Assembly: GCF_000380245.2 (NCBI RefSeq)
Contig: NZ_HG428746.1
Span: 1-51,289, forward strand
Source of the DNA: Bacillus massiliigorillae
Lineage (GTDB): Bacteria; Bacillota; Bacilli; Bacillales; DSM-1321
DNA length: 51,289 nt
Direction of reading: 5' to 3'
This document shows positions 17,149-26,642 of the stretch, piece by piece. A program made the translations under genes and the position numbers. The notes below the pieces were generated by a model. The model made no database searches and was not told where the DNA came from. It saw nothing but the letters and a program-made list of their open reading frames with translations. Position 1 is the first letter of the stretch. Each line of letters begins with the position of its first letter.

Positions 17149-18645
17149 TTAGTTAGAACGCTCAGAACGTTCTCTTCTTCCATTACCACCATTGCTACGA
17201 CGATCGCCGTTATAGCTACGGTTACGGTCACGATCATTACGACGTTTTCCACCTTGATCTTTACGGTTATAAGCACGTCCATTACGTTGTTTAGAACCAC
17301 TGTTAAATTTACGATCTTTCTTAGATGCAACCGGTGCTTCACCAGTTAATTTAATTGGTGTATTATCGGGCTCTTTCGTCATTAGTTTTAACGCTGTTGC
17401 AACTAAGCTTTGTGCATCATGCTTTTCTAATAACTCAGCAGCTGTTGATAAATAAATTGTTAAATCTTCATTTTCAAGTGTATTAACAATTTTCTCTGTT
17501 ACTGCTTTTTGTTGTCCTTCAATAGCTTGTGTGATTGTTGGAACTTGAAGACGATCCATACGTTTCTTCGTTGTTTTTTCAATTAAATATAATTGATTTC
17601 TTTCTCTGTAAGTTACGAATGAAATCGCAACACCTGTTTTTCCAGCACGACCTGTACGTCCAATACGGTGAACATAGCTTTCAGGGTCTTGTGGAATATC
17701 GAAGTTGTAAACATGTGTTACACCAGAAATATCTAATCCACGAGCTGCTACGTCTGTTGCAACTAGTACATCAATACTTCCATCTTTAAATTTCTTCAAT
17801 ACAGAAAGACGCTTCGCTTGGCTTAAATCACCATGAATTCCTTCTGCTGTGTAACCACGTAGGTTTAAAGCAGTTGATAATTCATCAACACGACGCTTCG
17901 TACGACCGAATACAATCGCTAATTCTGGTGTTTGAATATCAAGTAAACGAGTAAGTGCATCGAACTTTTCGTTTTCTTTCAATTCAACATAATATTGTTG
18001 AATACGATCAACTGTCATTTCTTTTGCTTTTACTTTAACGTGGTGTGGATCTTCCATGAAACGTTCAGCAATTTTGCGGATTGGTTCTGGCATTGTAGCA
18101 GAGAATAGTAATGTTTGGTGTTCTTCAGGAACAGTTGAAAGAATAGACTCGATATCTTCAATAAAGCCCATGTTTAACATTTCATCCGCTTCATCAAGAA
18201 CAACTGTTTCAACGTTACCTAATTTAAGAGTCTTACGGTTGATGTGGTCTAATAAACGACCTGGTGTACCTACGATGATATGTGGCTTCTTCTTAAGTGC
18301 ACGAATTTGACGTTCAATATCTTGCCCGCCATATACAGCTAGTACGCGTACACGTTTACCATAACCTAATTTAAATAGTTCTTCAGATACTTGAATCGCT
18401 AACTCACGAGTTGGTGCGATTACGATACCTTGAACATGCTCAGCGCTTGTATCGATTTTTTCCATTAAAGGAATACCGAAAGCAGCTGTTTTACCAGTAC
18501 CTGTTTGTGCTTGACCGATAATATCTTTACCTTCAAGTGCTACAGGAATTGTTTGTGCTTGAATTGGCGTTGCCTCTTCAAACCCCATTTTTTCTACAGA
18601 ACGCATTGTGGACTTTTGCAGTCCTAATTCACTAAACAAAGTCAA
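17149..18645 (-). CDS. cshA: DEAD-box RNA helicase CshA
   Basis: 498 residues. Motifs in order: Q motif with PIQAQTIP, AQTGTGKT (I), PTRELA (Ia), DEAD (II), SAT (III), ARGLDI (V) and HRIGRTGR (VI). The C-terminal tail is rich in Arg, Gly and Asn (RNA binding). CshA works with the RNA degradosome and in ribosome assembly, especially in the cold. The start is TTG 18645 after GGAG at 10 bases. A long leader precedes it (see 18655-18835). Confidence 0.95.
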   Translation of the reverse strand: MTLFSELGLQKSTMRSVEKMGFEEATPIQAQTIPVALEGKDIIGQAQTGTGKTAAFGIPLMEKIDTSAEHVQGIVIAPTRELAIQVSEELFKLGYGKRVRVLAVYGGQDIERQIRALKKKPHIIVGTPGRLLDHINRKTLKLGNVETVVLDEADEMLNMGFIEDIESILSTVPEEHQTLLFSATMPEPIRKIAERFMEDPHHVKVKAKEMTVDRIQQYYVELKENEKFDALTRLLDIQTPELAIVFGRTKRRVDELSTALNLRGYTAEGIHGDLSQAKRLSVLKKFKDGSIDVLVATDVAARGLDISGVTHVYNFDIPQDPESYVHRIGRTGRAGKTGVAISFVTYRERNQLYLIEKTTKKRMDRLQVPTITQAIEGQQKAVTEKIVNTLENEDLTIYLSTAAELLEKHDAQSLVATALKLMTKEPDNTPIKLTGEAPVASKKDRKFNSGSKQRNGRAYNRKDQGGKRRNDRDRNRSYNGDRRSNGGNGRRERSERSN

Positions 18646-18654
18646 TTTTTCCTA

Positions 18655-18835
18655 ACTCCTTTTTATCGAGAAATAACTTAATATATCTCAAGAAAAACCG
18701 TCACCAGTCTCACGTTCATTAAGAAAACGAAGAAAACACGCAATTAAGCGGTATGCTGAAGTGTCTTAACACTAGCACCCACAGCATAAGACGATTCTCA
18801 AGGAACTGTTAGTCCAGCAGAGAAATGACTTATAT
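18655..18835 (-). promoter_or_regulatory. Structured 5' leader of cshA mRNA
   Basis: On the minus strand TATGCTG and CAGCATA (7 bp; about 18785 and 18755) enclose a second stem AGTGT-TAAG-ACACT. The alternative pair GTCTTA/TAAGAC uses the same bases, so two folds exclude each other. A possible promoter (TTTTCA, 16-base gap, TATAAG) lies near 18830-18857, giving a leader of roughly 180 bases. Long leaders are common on cold-induced helicase genes; function here is inferred. Confidence 0.45.
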
Positions 18836-18859
18836 CCTTAGCGTGTTAGGTGAAAAATT

Positions 18860-19109
18860 AGACATAGAATATACTGGTTTTTACGCATTAACACTTAACA
18901 AAGTAATTTTTTTCGTAACTATTAAAAAAACCAAAATTGGCCTAAAATTTTCTCAAAATATACCTAAGTTTAAAACTTATTCATTATACAGTAACATAAT
19001 CATTTTTATGTTAAATAATAATTATACTACTTTTATCAAAAGATGTCCTACAGAACATAATAACACCTATTGACTTTTTATGCAATGAAGCTACCATATC
19101 AACTCTAAA
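18860..19109. other. AT-rich intergenic region
   Basis: Between the cshA promoter area and the esterase end. The plus-strand frame at 18825-19073 has no ribosome site and reads like translated non-coding DNA. I see no RNA gene in it. Confidence 0.4.
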
Positions 19110-19808
19110 CTATTTTTCCTTGAGTAAAAACTGTTGGATAATATGGAATAGCGTTTCATTATGAGGGCTGTGACATATTAAATGCTTCGCTTCCTCATCA
19201 ATGTATACAACTTTGTAATCTGAAGCTAGTTTCCTGTAAAGAAACCCTGCCGTTTTCGGAGGCACAATACCGTCTCTTCTCCCTTGAGCAATGAATACTG
19301 GAATTGTAATATCTTTAAACACTTTAGCATTTGCTGCTACCAATGTACGAAATTGTCCTGTAGCATGAAGCGGCGTCTGCTTTATTTTCGTGGTGTATCG
19401 TTTATACAACTCATTATCTTTTATGTTTCCACGAAACGAGTCTTTTATTACATCCTTAATATCTAATGAAAGTTGCTTTGCACTGATATATTTTGCTGCT
19501 GCACTCAATAATACTAATTTTTTTACAGGGTATTTCTTTGCCAAATTACAAGCTATGATTCCCCCCATCGAAAATCCAACAACAAAGATTTCTTCACAAC
19601 GTTCGAATAGCTGTTGCAATGCATCTTCCGCACACGCGATCCACTCCATATATTGGATAGAAGATAAGTCACCATTCTCTCCATGACCAGGTAATGTCGG
19701 AACAACAATTTCCCAATTAGTATGAAATCGAAAATACTCCGCTAAAGGTTCTACCTCAAAAGGTGCTCCGGTAAAACCATGTATACATAAACAACCTATC
19801 TTCTTCAT
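19110..19808 (-). CDS. Alpha/beta hydrolase (carboxylesterase, Est30-like)
   Basis: 232 residues. The oxyanion segment HGFTGAPFE is near the start, the nucleophile serine in GFSMGG (about residue 80), the acid in AQGRRDGIVP and the histidine in EAKHLICHS. The size and motifs match the monoglyceride lipase/Est30 carboxylesterase family of Bacillus. The physiological substrate is unknown. The ribosome site GGTGATC is moderate. Monocistronic. Confidence 0.85.
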   Translation of the reverse strand: MKKIGCLCIHGFTGAPFEVEPLAEYFRFHTNWEIVVPTLPGHGENGDLSSIQYMEWIACAEDALQQLFERCEEIFVVGFSMGGIIACNLAKKYPVKKLVLLSAAAKYISAKQLSLDIKDVIKDSFRGNIKDNELYKRYTTKIKQTPLHATGQFRTLVAANAKVFKDITIPVFIAQGRRDGIVPPKTAGFLYRKLASDYKVVYIDEEAKHLICHSPHNETLFHIIQQFLLKEK

Positions 19809-19933
19809 ATCTGATCACCGCATAATAAGAATTTGGATAAGGCGAAGCTTTGATTGGTAACTACACACCCTACCATTCATTGTACACTTTCTTAAATGAT
19901 TTATTGTACTAATCAAAACTCAAAACCCAAATC

Positions 19934-19965
19934 AAAAAAGCCTAGAATAATTCATTCCAGGCTTA
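19934..19965 (-). terminator. Terminator of the STAS gene
   Basis: AAGCCTGGAAT/ATTCTAGGCTT stem followed by six T on the minus strand, ten bases after the stop. Confidence 0.8.
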
Positions 19966-19974
19966 CAACACGCT

Positions 19975-20280
19975 TTATATAATACTTATAGCTGAAAAAT
20001 GTTCAATCTCACATATCTTTAAGATGGATTCTACGTGTTCATTTAAACCCATCATTTCTACTGAATATTTCTGTGATAAAGGGTGGAGCCAATTAAGTAA
20101 AGACACGACACCCGTACTATCTATAAATCGGACCTTTGATAAATCCAAACATATTCTCACCACATTAAATGGTGGTTTAAAATCTTGTAAATCGCATTCT
20201 AATTCTGGTAAGTGTTCAAAATGGATATCATTTTCTACTGTAATGAACAAAGTTGAATCTTTCAACGTTACTTGAAGCAT
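19975..20280 (-). CDS. Single-domain STAS protein (anti-sigma antagonist-like)
   Basis: 101 residues. FIDSTGVVSLL is the STAS phosphoserine motif (Ser at about 55) as in RsbV and SpoIIAA, so it could be controlled by a serine kinase. The N-terminus is unusual (short, acidic). A longer TTG reading from 20352 exists, but GAAGGGAG ten bases before ATG 20280 and the usual STAS size support the shorter form. It lies downstream of an unknown gene and a globin-coupled receptor on the same strand, each apparently with its own transcript end. Partner unknown. Confidence 0.75.
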   Translation of the reverse strand: MLQVTLKDSTLFITVENDIHFEHLPELECDLQDFKPPFNVVRICLDLSKVRFIDSTGVVSLLNWLHPLSQKYSVEMMGLNEHVESILKICEIEHFSAISII

Positions 20281-20395
20281 ATGTGCGTGGCTCCCTTCAA
20301 ATGATTGATTGATTGATTGTATAACTTTATCAATTGCCTCCAACTTCAGCAAAATTATTCATACGAATTTATAACAGAGCCTTTATATAAAGTCG

Positions 20396-20426
20396 GAAAA
20401 AAAACCTTTTTAAGAAGGTTTTTATT
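20396..20426 (-). terminator. Terminator after the 109-residue gene
   Basis: AAAACCTT-CTTAAA-AAGGTTTT followed by more T on the minus strand; close to symmetric, so it may act in both directions. Confidence 0.75.
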
Positions 20427-20444
20427 TTGAATATCATGCGATTC

Positions 20445-20774
20445 TTATAATGATTTTTGTTTTTGAACTTCACTTCTTATATGCCCTTTGATTTTCTCTA
20501 AAAATGGATGTTTAAACTGACATTGGTGTTCTAAGCGGTATAACTGACTCCAAATTGAATTAAAAATTGGACGTACTTCTGTAGAAACACTTTGTGACAG
20601 TGTTCTTTGAAGATGCATTAATCGAAATTTAATATAATTTCTTTCCCCTTGAGAGTTAGAAAATTCTCCCATATCAATTCCAACTACCCTTTCATTCGCC
20701 TCATTCAAAAGAATTTCAGCCATATCAACTTCACTAATAAATTCCTGCCCCTCGTACTTCAACATTTGATTCAT
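20445..20774 (-). CDS. Hypothetical protein, 109 residues
   Basis: Family not recognised. A soluble, mostly helical and charged protein without membrane segment or cysteine cluster (one Cys). A ribosome site GAGGTG lies 4 bases before the ATG, and a terminator follows, so it is probably a real gene. It lies between a STAS protein and a globin-coupled chemoreceptor, which suggests but does not prove a signalling role. Confidence 0.6.
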   Translation of the reverse strand: MNQMLKYEGQEFISEVDMAEILLNEANERVVGIDMGEFSNSQGERNYIKFRLMHLQRTLSQSVSTEVRPIFNSIWSQLYRLEHQCQFKHPFLEKIKGHIRSEVQKQKSL

Positions 20775-20926
20775 AGTACACCTCAGTTTACTATTATATA
20801 TTTTGTTTCTAGCTTTAAGACCGCATAGTATACCTCTAGATCAAATAATAGTGAACGATAAGAATTCTAAAATGCTGATAAATGGTACTCTTTTCCGAAA
20901 ATCAAGAACAACTTCTTCTAAAGGAT

Positions 20927-22300
20927 TTATGATTTAAATTTATCCGTCAATTCATTATTAAAGAAACTTAATTGCTCTGCCATTTCAGAAATTCCATAAG
21001 AAGCTTTAGTAATCTCCTCAAAAGTTTTCTTAAAGTCATGTACGGCATTACTAAAGTTACTAATTCGTTCATCACTTGTTTTTACACTATCTACTGAATT
21101 ATCCAGAATATCAATGATGTTATGGTTTATATCACGAAACTGACTTGTTTCATCCACAATGGTTTGAAAGCTTTTCTCAAATTGATCTATTGTATACTGA
21201 ACAGCCGTTATTTGACTTTGAATATGGTCAAGCGCATTCTCTGTCTGATGAGCAAGTTTCCTAACTTCTTGTGCAACAATCGAGAAACCTCTTCCGTGTT
21301 CTCCTGCTCTTGCGGCTTCAATCGCTGCATTTAACGATAGGATATTCGTTTGATTGGATATTCCTCTTATCGTTTTAACCACTTGACCTATTTGAGTAGA
21401 GCTATCACTTAGCTCTTTAGTAAGCCCTTTTGTAGAATGGATTAAATCAACTACCTCATCCATCTTTGTCAAAGATGCAGCTACATTTTTCTTTCCTGAT
21501 TCAACCCGTTTAATCATCTCTCTTGAGTTATCTTTAATAGATCCAATTTCCTCTAACATATGCAACACTTGAGTTTCTTTATCTGCAATAGAGGATGTCG
21601 TTTGTTGGGAAGTGGCAGCAAGTGCAGATGCTGAATCATTTAATTTGAATTGTAATTCTTCAATTTCATTAAATTTCATCATGGAAGAAGTAAAGGAGTC
21701 AATATAAGTTGAGATTGCAATTTGCATATCAAATGCACATAGTTTTCGAAATGATGTATAGGTTCTACTAACATCTTCCCAGTTTCCTAACTCTTTTGCT
21801 AAAATCTTTAATACTTCATTCTGTATAATGGTATACGCACCAATATACCATTCTGGAAAGAGGCCGATGCGGTTGTGCACATTCCCAATAATCTTTCTTC
21901 GCACAACGTACTCTTCTCCGACTTCTCCAGAAACCATATCTAATAAATATTGCGAAAGTGTTTGCTTCAGCCTTTCAACAGTGGAATGTTCCTGTATAAT
22001 TTCTGTTAGCTTCGGTATTTCCAGCAACTGACTATAGAAGCTTTCTACAATATGATTAATATTTCGTGCTAAGATGGACTTAATTTGGGTCAAAGTTTGA
22101 ATATCTACTTCAGTTAAATTCACAAACTTAATTAATAACTTTTGTTTACCTTGCATTAACTGCCTGAAATGCTTGCCAATTTCTTGCTGATTCTCTCCAT
22201 TCTCTTTTAATACATTTGTATCTTGTATAGAAGTCTTACGAAAAAGATCGACAGCCCCTTTTTGGTTCTGAAACAGACTTCTAAATGGACAACCACTCAT
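20927..22300 (-). CDS. hemAT: Globin-coupled methyl-accepting protein (HemAT-like)
   Basis: 457 residues without membrane segments. Residues about 50-190 are a protoglobin domain; the proximal haem histidine is at about 142 in VHNRIGLFPEWYIGA, as in B. subtilis HemAT. The C-terminal half is a chemoreceptor signalling coiled coil with the hairpin tip around NILSLNAAIEAARAGEHGRG. HemAT senses oxygen and drives aerotaxis through CheA/CheW. The N-terminus has a short extra stretch with CPF. No chemotaxis genes are nearby. Confidence 0.88.
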   Translation of the reverse strand: MSGCPFRSLFQNQKGAVDLFRKTSIQDTNVLKENGENQQEIGKHFRQLMQGKQKLLIKFVNLTEVDIQTLTQIKSILARNINHIVESFYSQLLEIPKLTEIIQEHSTVERLKQTLSQYLLDMVSGEVGEEYVVRRKIIGNVHNRIGLFPEWYIGAYTIIQNEVLKILAKELGNWEDVSRTYTSFRKLCAFDMQIAISTYIDSFTSSMMKFNEIEELQFKLNDSASALAATSQQTTSSIADKETQVLHMLEEIGSIKDNSREMIKRVESGKKNVAASLTKMDEVVDLIHSTKGLTKELSDSSTQIGQVVKTIRGISNQTNILSLNAAIEAARAGEHGRGFSIVAQEVRKLAHQTENALDHIQSQITAVQYTIDQFEKSFQTIVDETSQFRDINHNIIDILDNSVDSVKTSDERISNFSNAVHDFKKTFEEITKASYGISEMAEQLSFFNNELTDKFKS

Positions 22301-22472
22301 CCCTTATCCCCCCAACGCATTATAAAAAGCTTCGCTACTCTTATATAATGTCTTTAAACCTATAAAAAACGGACTGTTTTTCTTTCAGTATATACGAAAA
22401 TAGTCTATTATTGTTTGTATTTTCTGACATTTTTATGAAAATAATAGTAAATTTTTCTTATATTTCCACAAT

Positions 22473-22504
22473 CAAAAAAGCCTGAAAGGAGATTCTTTCA
22501 GGAC
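22473..22504 (-). terminator. Terminator of ddl-murF
   Basis: CCTGAAAG/CTTTCAGG stem followed by six T on the minus strand, just after the murF stop. Confidence 0.85.
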
Positions 22505-22518
22505 TTTATATCGAATTA

Positions 22519-23883
22519 TTATTTTTGTAGCTCTTGAACTACTTCTTCTAATTTCATACCTCTAGATGCCTTAACAAGCACTAAATCATTTTTCTGTGTA
22601 CGTTGTTTCAACTCTTGAATTAATGCCTGTTTATCAAGAAAAGCGTGTACACAATCTTCTCCTAAAACCGTCTTAGCCCCCTCAGCTATATACTTAGCAA
22701 GAGTCCCAAATGTAAATAGCTGATCAATTGTACCTTGTTTCAATGATTCACCAATTGTTCGGTGGAATTGAATTTCATCTGGACCAAGCTCAAGCATATC
22801 ACCTAAAACAAGATATTTTTGGCCGAAACCTTTTAATTCCACAACAAGATCAATAGCTGCTTTCATAGATGTTGGGCTAGCATTATATGCATCATTAATG
22901 ATTTTCTCACCTTGCTTGCCATCCACCATTTCCATTCGCATATTAGTGACCTTTAAATCTACTAACCCTTTAGCAATAGCTGAAGAATCAACCTCTAACT
23001 CTCTCGCAACAAGGATTGCAGCTAACGCATTTAATACATTATGGTTTCCGAGTACCGGTAGAACAAAAGCTTCGTTATACAGATTCGTTGAAAAAGTTGT
23101 TTGATCTTGGCCAGATTCAATAGTTAACGGATAAATTGTATTACTTTGTTCTCGACCAAACGAACATGTTTTCCACTGACTTTGTGATAATTTACTATGA
23201 AGTAATGGTTCATCACCATGATAAATCATAACGCCATTTTCTTTCAGCCCGGTTGTAATTTCTAATTTGGCCTCAGCGATACCTTCTCTTGACCCTAAGT
23301 CTAATAAATGAGCTTCACCAATATTCGTAATGACAGCAATATCAGGTTTTGCCAACTTAGACAATAATTCAATTTCTCCTCTACCACTCATACCCATTTC
23401 AAGAACAGCTACTTCTGTTTCTTCAGTCATTCCTAAAATCGTTAAAGGAAGACCTAAATGATTATTATAATTACCCTCTGTTTTATGAACGCTATATTTT
23501 TGTGAAAGAAGAGAAGCAATCATGTCTTTTGTCGTTGTTTTTCCGTTACTTCCTGTTACCCCGACAACCTTTGGAGAAACTTGCTGTAAATAACTCTCTG
23601 CAAGCTTCTGTAAAGCTTCTAAAGTATCATCAACTAATAGAATCGGTAAATCGGCAGGAGGATTAGGTACATCTTTCTGCCATAGTGCAGCACCAGCTCC
23701 ATTTGCAATCGCACTTGCAACATACGCATGACCATCTGTATTTTCACCTTGAAAAGGTACAAATAAGTTCCCCTTCTTAACCTTCCTTGAGTCAATGGCT
23801 ACACCTGAGATGAGTTCTGTTCGTTGCTTCATGCTGTCTAATCCAATCATAGATGCAATTTGTTCGAGTGTTCGCTTGATCAT
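22519..23883 (-). CDS. murF: UDP-MurNAc-tripeptide--D-Ala-D-Ala ligase
   Basis: 454 residues from ATG 23883, set by GGAGG 6 bases upstream; a longer frame upstream adds 33 residues that look untranslated. The Mur ligase P-loop is GVTGSNGKTTTKD, and central-domain ENYNNHLGLP-like and NDAYNASPTSM segments are present. It adds D-Ala-D-Ala to the UDP-MurNAc peptide, using the product of the upstream ddl gene (144 bases apart). Confidence 0.96.
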   Translation of the reverse strand: MIKRTLEQIASMIGLDSMKQRTELISGVAIDSRKVKKGNLFVPFQGENTDGHAYVASAIANGAGAALWQKDVPNPPADLPILLVDDTLEALQKLAESYLQQVSPKVVGVTGSNGKTTTKDMIASLLSQKYSVHKTEGNYNNHLGLPLTILGMTEETEVAVLEMGMSGRGEIELLSKLAKPDIAVITNIGEAHLLDLGSREGIAEAKLEITTGLKENGVMIYHGDEPLLHSKLSQSQWKTCSFGREQSNTIYPLTIESGQDQTTFSTNLYNEAFVLPVLGNHNVLNALAAILVARELEVDSSAIAKGLVDLKVTNMRMEMVDGKQGEKIINDAYNASPTSMKAAIDLVVELKGFGQKYLVLGDMLELGPDEIQFHRTIGESLKQGTIDQLFTFGTLAKYIAEGAKTVLGEDCVHAFLDKQALIQELKQRTQKNDLVLVKASRGMKLEEVVQELQK

Positions 23884-24027
23884 TTTCTTCCTCCAATACG
23901 TAAAGGTTCTATTGATTTTCTTATCATGTGTAAGAGCTATATATATGATTCTAATGTAGACATACGAAAGAAGCAGAATCAATTCACTTGTTTCTGCTTG
24001 CTTCCTTACATTAAATCCTCTATTTAC

Positions 24028-25092
24028 TTAGAACGTATGTTTAATTTGTTGTTTCTCTTCATAACGTTCTAAAGCAAGGTTTATTAGTTTTTCAATTAGT
24101 TTTGGATATTCCAATCCTGTTTCTCTCCACATTAGTGGGAACATACTAACAGGCGTAAAGCCAGGCATCGTGTTTACTTCGTTAATGATAAATCTTCCGT
24201 CTTCTGTTAGGAAGAAGTCCGCACGCACAAGACCCGCACAATCTAATGATTGAAACGCTGTTACAGCAAGTTGTTTCATCTCTTCATACTTTTCCTTCGA
24301 AATATCCGCCGGAATAACAAGCCCTGTATTCCCATCTTCATATTTCGCTTGATAATCGTAGAATGCCACATCTTTAGGAATGATTTCTCCAGCTACTGAA
24401 CATTGTGGATCTTCATTACCAAGTACACCAATTTCAATTTCACGAGCAGTCACGCCTTCTTCAATAATGATTCGACGATCAAATTGGAAAGCTTCTTCAA
24501 AAGCAGCTTTTAATTCTTCTTGATTAGAACATTTATTAATACCAACACTAGAACCTAAGTTTGCTGGCTTCACAAAGCAAGGATAGCCAAGCTCTTGTTC
24601 TACTTGTTCATATGTTTTCGTTTCATTTTGTTCCCATTGTTTACGAGTACACCAAACATAATTTACTTGTGGTAAACCAGCTTGAGCAAAGACGTTCTTC
24701 ATTACTACTTTATCCATTCCCGCTGAAGATGCTAATACTCCATTACCCACATACGGAATATTTAACAATTCAAGCATTCCTTGAACTGTTCCATCTTCTC
24801 CATTCGGCCCATGAAGTAACGGAAAAATGACATCAAACGGCTTATCAATAGCATTGTTAGCTAAGCCTACAATGAACTCATCGCCTTTTGGAGTAAGTGT
24901 TAACTCTTCCACATTTTTTGCAGGGGCAGTTAATTGATCCCCAGTTATCCAATTTCCTTCTACTGTAATATAAACCGGATATATATCAAATTTAGTAAAA
25001 TCTAATGCCTTTGATACTGCAAGTGCAGTTTGTAAAGATACTTTATGCTCTGCAGATTTACCACCATAAAGTAATCCTAATTTCATCTTCAT
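24028..25092 (-). CDS. ddl: D-alanine--D-alanine ligase
   Basis: 354 residues with an ATP-grasp fold. LLYGGKSAEHKVSL is the N-terminal signature, HGPNGEDGTVQG the substrate loop, and FFLTEDGRFIINEVNTMPGFT the metal and ATP end. It joins two D-alanines. ATG 25092 is chosen because GGAGG lies 7 bases upstream. It forms a unit with murF. Confidence 0.96.
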   Translation of the reverse strand: MKMKLGLLYGGKSAEHKVSLQTALAVSKALDFTKFDIYPVYITVEGNWITGDQLTAPAKNVEELTLTPKGDEFIVGLANNAIDKPFDVIFPLLHGPNGEDGTVQGMLELLNIPYVGNGVLASSAGMDKVVMKNVFAQAGLPQVNYVWCTRKQWEQNETKTYEQVEQELGYPCFVKPANLGSSVGINKCSNQEELKAAFEEAFQFDRRIIIEEGVTAREIEIGVLGNEDPQCSVAGEIIPKDVAFYDYQAKYEDGNTGLVIPADISKEKYEEMKQLAVTAFQSLDCAGLVRADFFLTEDGRFIINEVNTMPGFTPVSMFPLMWRETGLEYPKLIEKLINLALERYEEKQQIKHTF

Positions 25093-25331
25093 TACGATAC
25101 CTCCATTACTTTTTCAGCCATTCTATTGTACCACTTTATTTTTCTATCAAGGAAATAATATCATGTTTGTTTATCAAAAAATTACGACTGCCTAAATCAC
25201 CTTATTATTTTATGCCCAGATTCGTAAAGTGTACGTTATTCAAATAAAATCAACCACAATAATTATATCAAAATAATTTTCTGAAAAGTTTTATTTTTTA
25301 TTCACCTCTTAACTTCTTTCAAAAATCAAGG

Positions 25332-25337
25332 TATAAT
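25332..25337 (+). promoter_or_regulatory. Candidate -10 element of the symporter gene
   Basis: TATAAT preceded, 17 bases upstream, by TTAACT (25309-25314). It lies 40 bases before the symporter ATG. Confidence 0.55.
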
Positions 25338-25376
25338 CCATGTATAAAATACACTTGTTCGTTTAAGGAGGACATT

Positions 25377-26567
25377 ATGAAACGATTCGGTTTACTTCCA
25401 CGCATTATACTAGCAATTGCTCTTGGGATTACGATTGGTCTTGTAGCTCCTAAGGAAATTATTCGCATTTTCGCTACTTTCAATGGGATTTTCGGTAACT
25501 TTCTAGGCTTTATTATTCCACTAATTATTATTGGCTTTATCGCACCTGGAATCGGCACAATGGGTAAAGGTTCAGGTAAAATGCTTGGAATTACAACAGG
25601 ATTCGCATATGCCTCAACAATTTTTGCTGGTTTATTAGCTTTCGTAGCAGCGAAAACACTTTATCCTTTTATCTTAAATAATCAAGCTCAAGCAAGTTTT
25701 AATAATCCAGAAGAAGCATTGCTTGAACCTTTTTTCAAAGTAGATATGCCACCAGCAATGGGTGTAATGACTGCGCTACTTATCGCTTTCACAATCGGAC
25801 TTGGCTTAACAGCTATTAAAGGAAATGCTCTACAACATGTAATGAATGATTTTAAAGAGATTATTGAAAAAGTAATTAATGCCATTATTATTCCACTATT
25901 ACCATTTCATATCTTTGGAATTTTCGCTAACATGACACAGGGTGGACAAATCACTATGATTATGAGCGTATTTGCAAAAGTATTCATTATGATTATTGCT
26001 TTACATGTAACAATGCTACTAATTCAATATAGTATTGCAGGAACAGTCTCTAAACAAAATCCACTTAAAATGTTAAAAGAAATGATGCCAGCTTACTTTA
26101 CAGCACTGGGCACACAATCATCTGCTTCTTCAATCCCAGTTACAATGCGTCATACGAAGAATCTTGGGGTGAAGAAACGTGTTGCTAATTTCTCTGTTCC
26201 ATTATTAGCGACAATCCATTTATCAGGAAGCACGATTACATTAGTTAGCTGTGCTATGGCTGTTATGTTATTACAAGGACAAGTAGCAACATTCTCTACT
26301 ATGCTCCCATTTATTCTGATGTTAGGAATTACAATGATTGCAGCACCAGGCGTTCCTGGAGGAGCTGTTATGGCCGCTCTTGGCTTATTAGGATCTATGC
26401 TAGGATTTACAGAAACAATGCTTTCACTTATGATTGCTTTATATTTAGCACAAGATAGCTTTGGAACAGCATGTAATGTAACAGGTGACGGGGCTATTAC
26501 AGTTCTTTCAAATACATTCGCTTCTGACGATAAGGAAGAAGAACAAGTCGAACAAGTAGCGTCTTAA
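25377..26567 (+). CDS. Dicarboxylate/amino acid:cation symporter (DAACS family)
   Basis: 396 residues, about eight membrane helices and re-entrant loops. The serine-rich HP1 region appears as TALGTQSSASSIPVT, and GVPGGAVMAALGLLGSM and the helix with QDSFGTACNVTGDGA form the binding core. The family imports glutamate, aspartate, serine/threonine or C4-dicarboxylates with Na+ or H+; the substrate cannot be read from the sequence. AAGGAGG lies 7 bases before the ATG. Monocistronic. Confidence 0.88.
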   Translation: MKRFGLLPRIILAIALGITIGLVAPKEIIRIFATFNGIFGNFLGFIIPLIIIGFIAPGIGTMGKGSGKMLGITTGFAYASTIFAGLLAFVAAKTLYPFILNNQAQASFNNPEEALLEPFFKVDMPPAMGVMTALLIAFTIGLGLTAIKGNALQHVMNDFKEIIEKVINAIIIPLLPFHIFGIFANMTQGGQITMIMSVFAKVFIMIIALHVTMLLIQYSIAGTVSKQNPLKMLKEMMPAYFTALGTQSSASSIPVTMRHTKNLGVKKRVANFSVPLLATIHLSGSTITLVSCAMAVMLLQGQVATFSTMLPFILMLGITMIAAPGVPGGAVMAALGLLGSMLGFTETMLSLMIALYLAQDSFGTACNVTGDGAITVLSNTFASDDKEEEQVEQVAS

Positions 26568-26572
26568 TCAAA

Positions 26573-26626
26573 AAAGAGCTGTTTGAAAAGTGATTACAAT
26601 CACCTTTCGAACAGCTCTTTTCATTT
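26573..26626 (+). terminator. Bidirectional terminator after the symporter
   Basis: A long stem (AAAAGAGCTGTT and AACAGCTCTTTT with an inner GAAA..TTTC and TGAT..ATCA pairing) lies between two convergent genes. Confidence 0.85.
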
Positions 26627-26642
26627 TCAATATTACTATATT

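Noticed and set aside
18825..19073. Plus-strand 82-codon frame between cshA and the esterase
   Set aside because: No ribosome site, very AT-rich, overlaps the cshA promoter and leader region.
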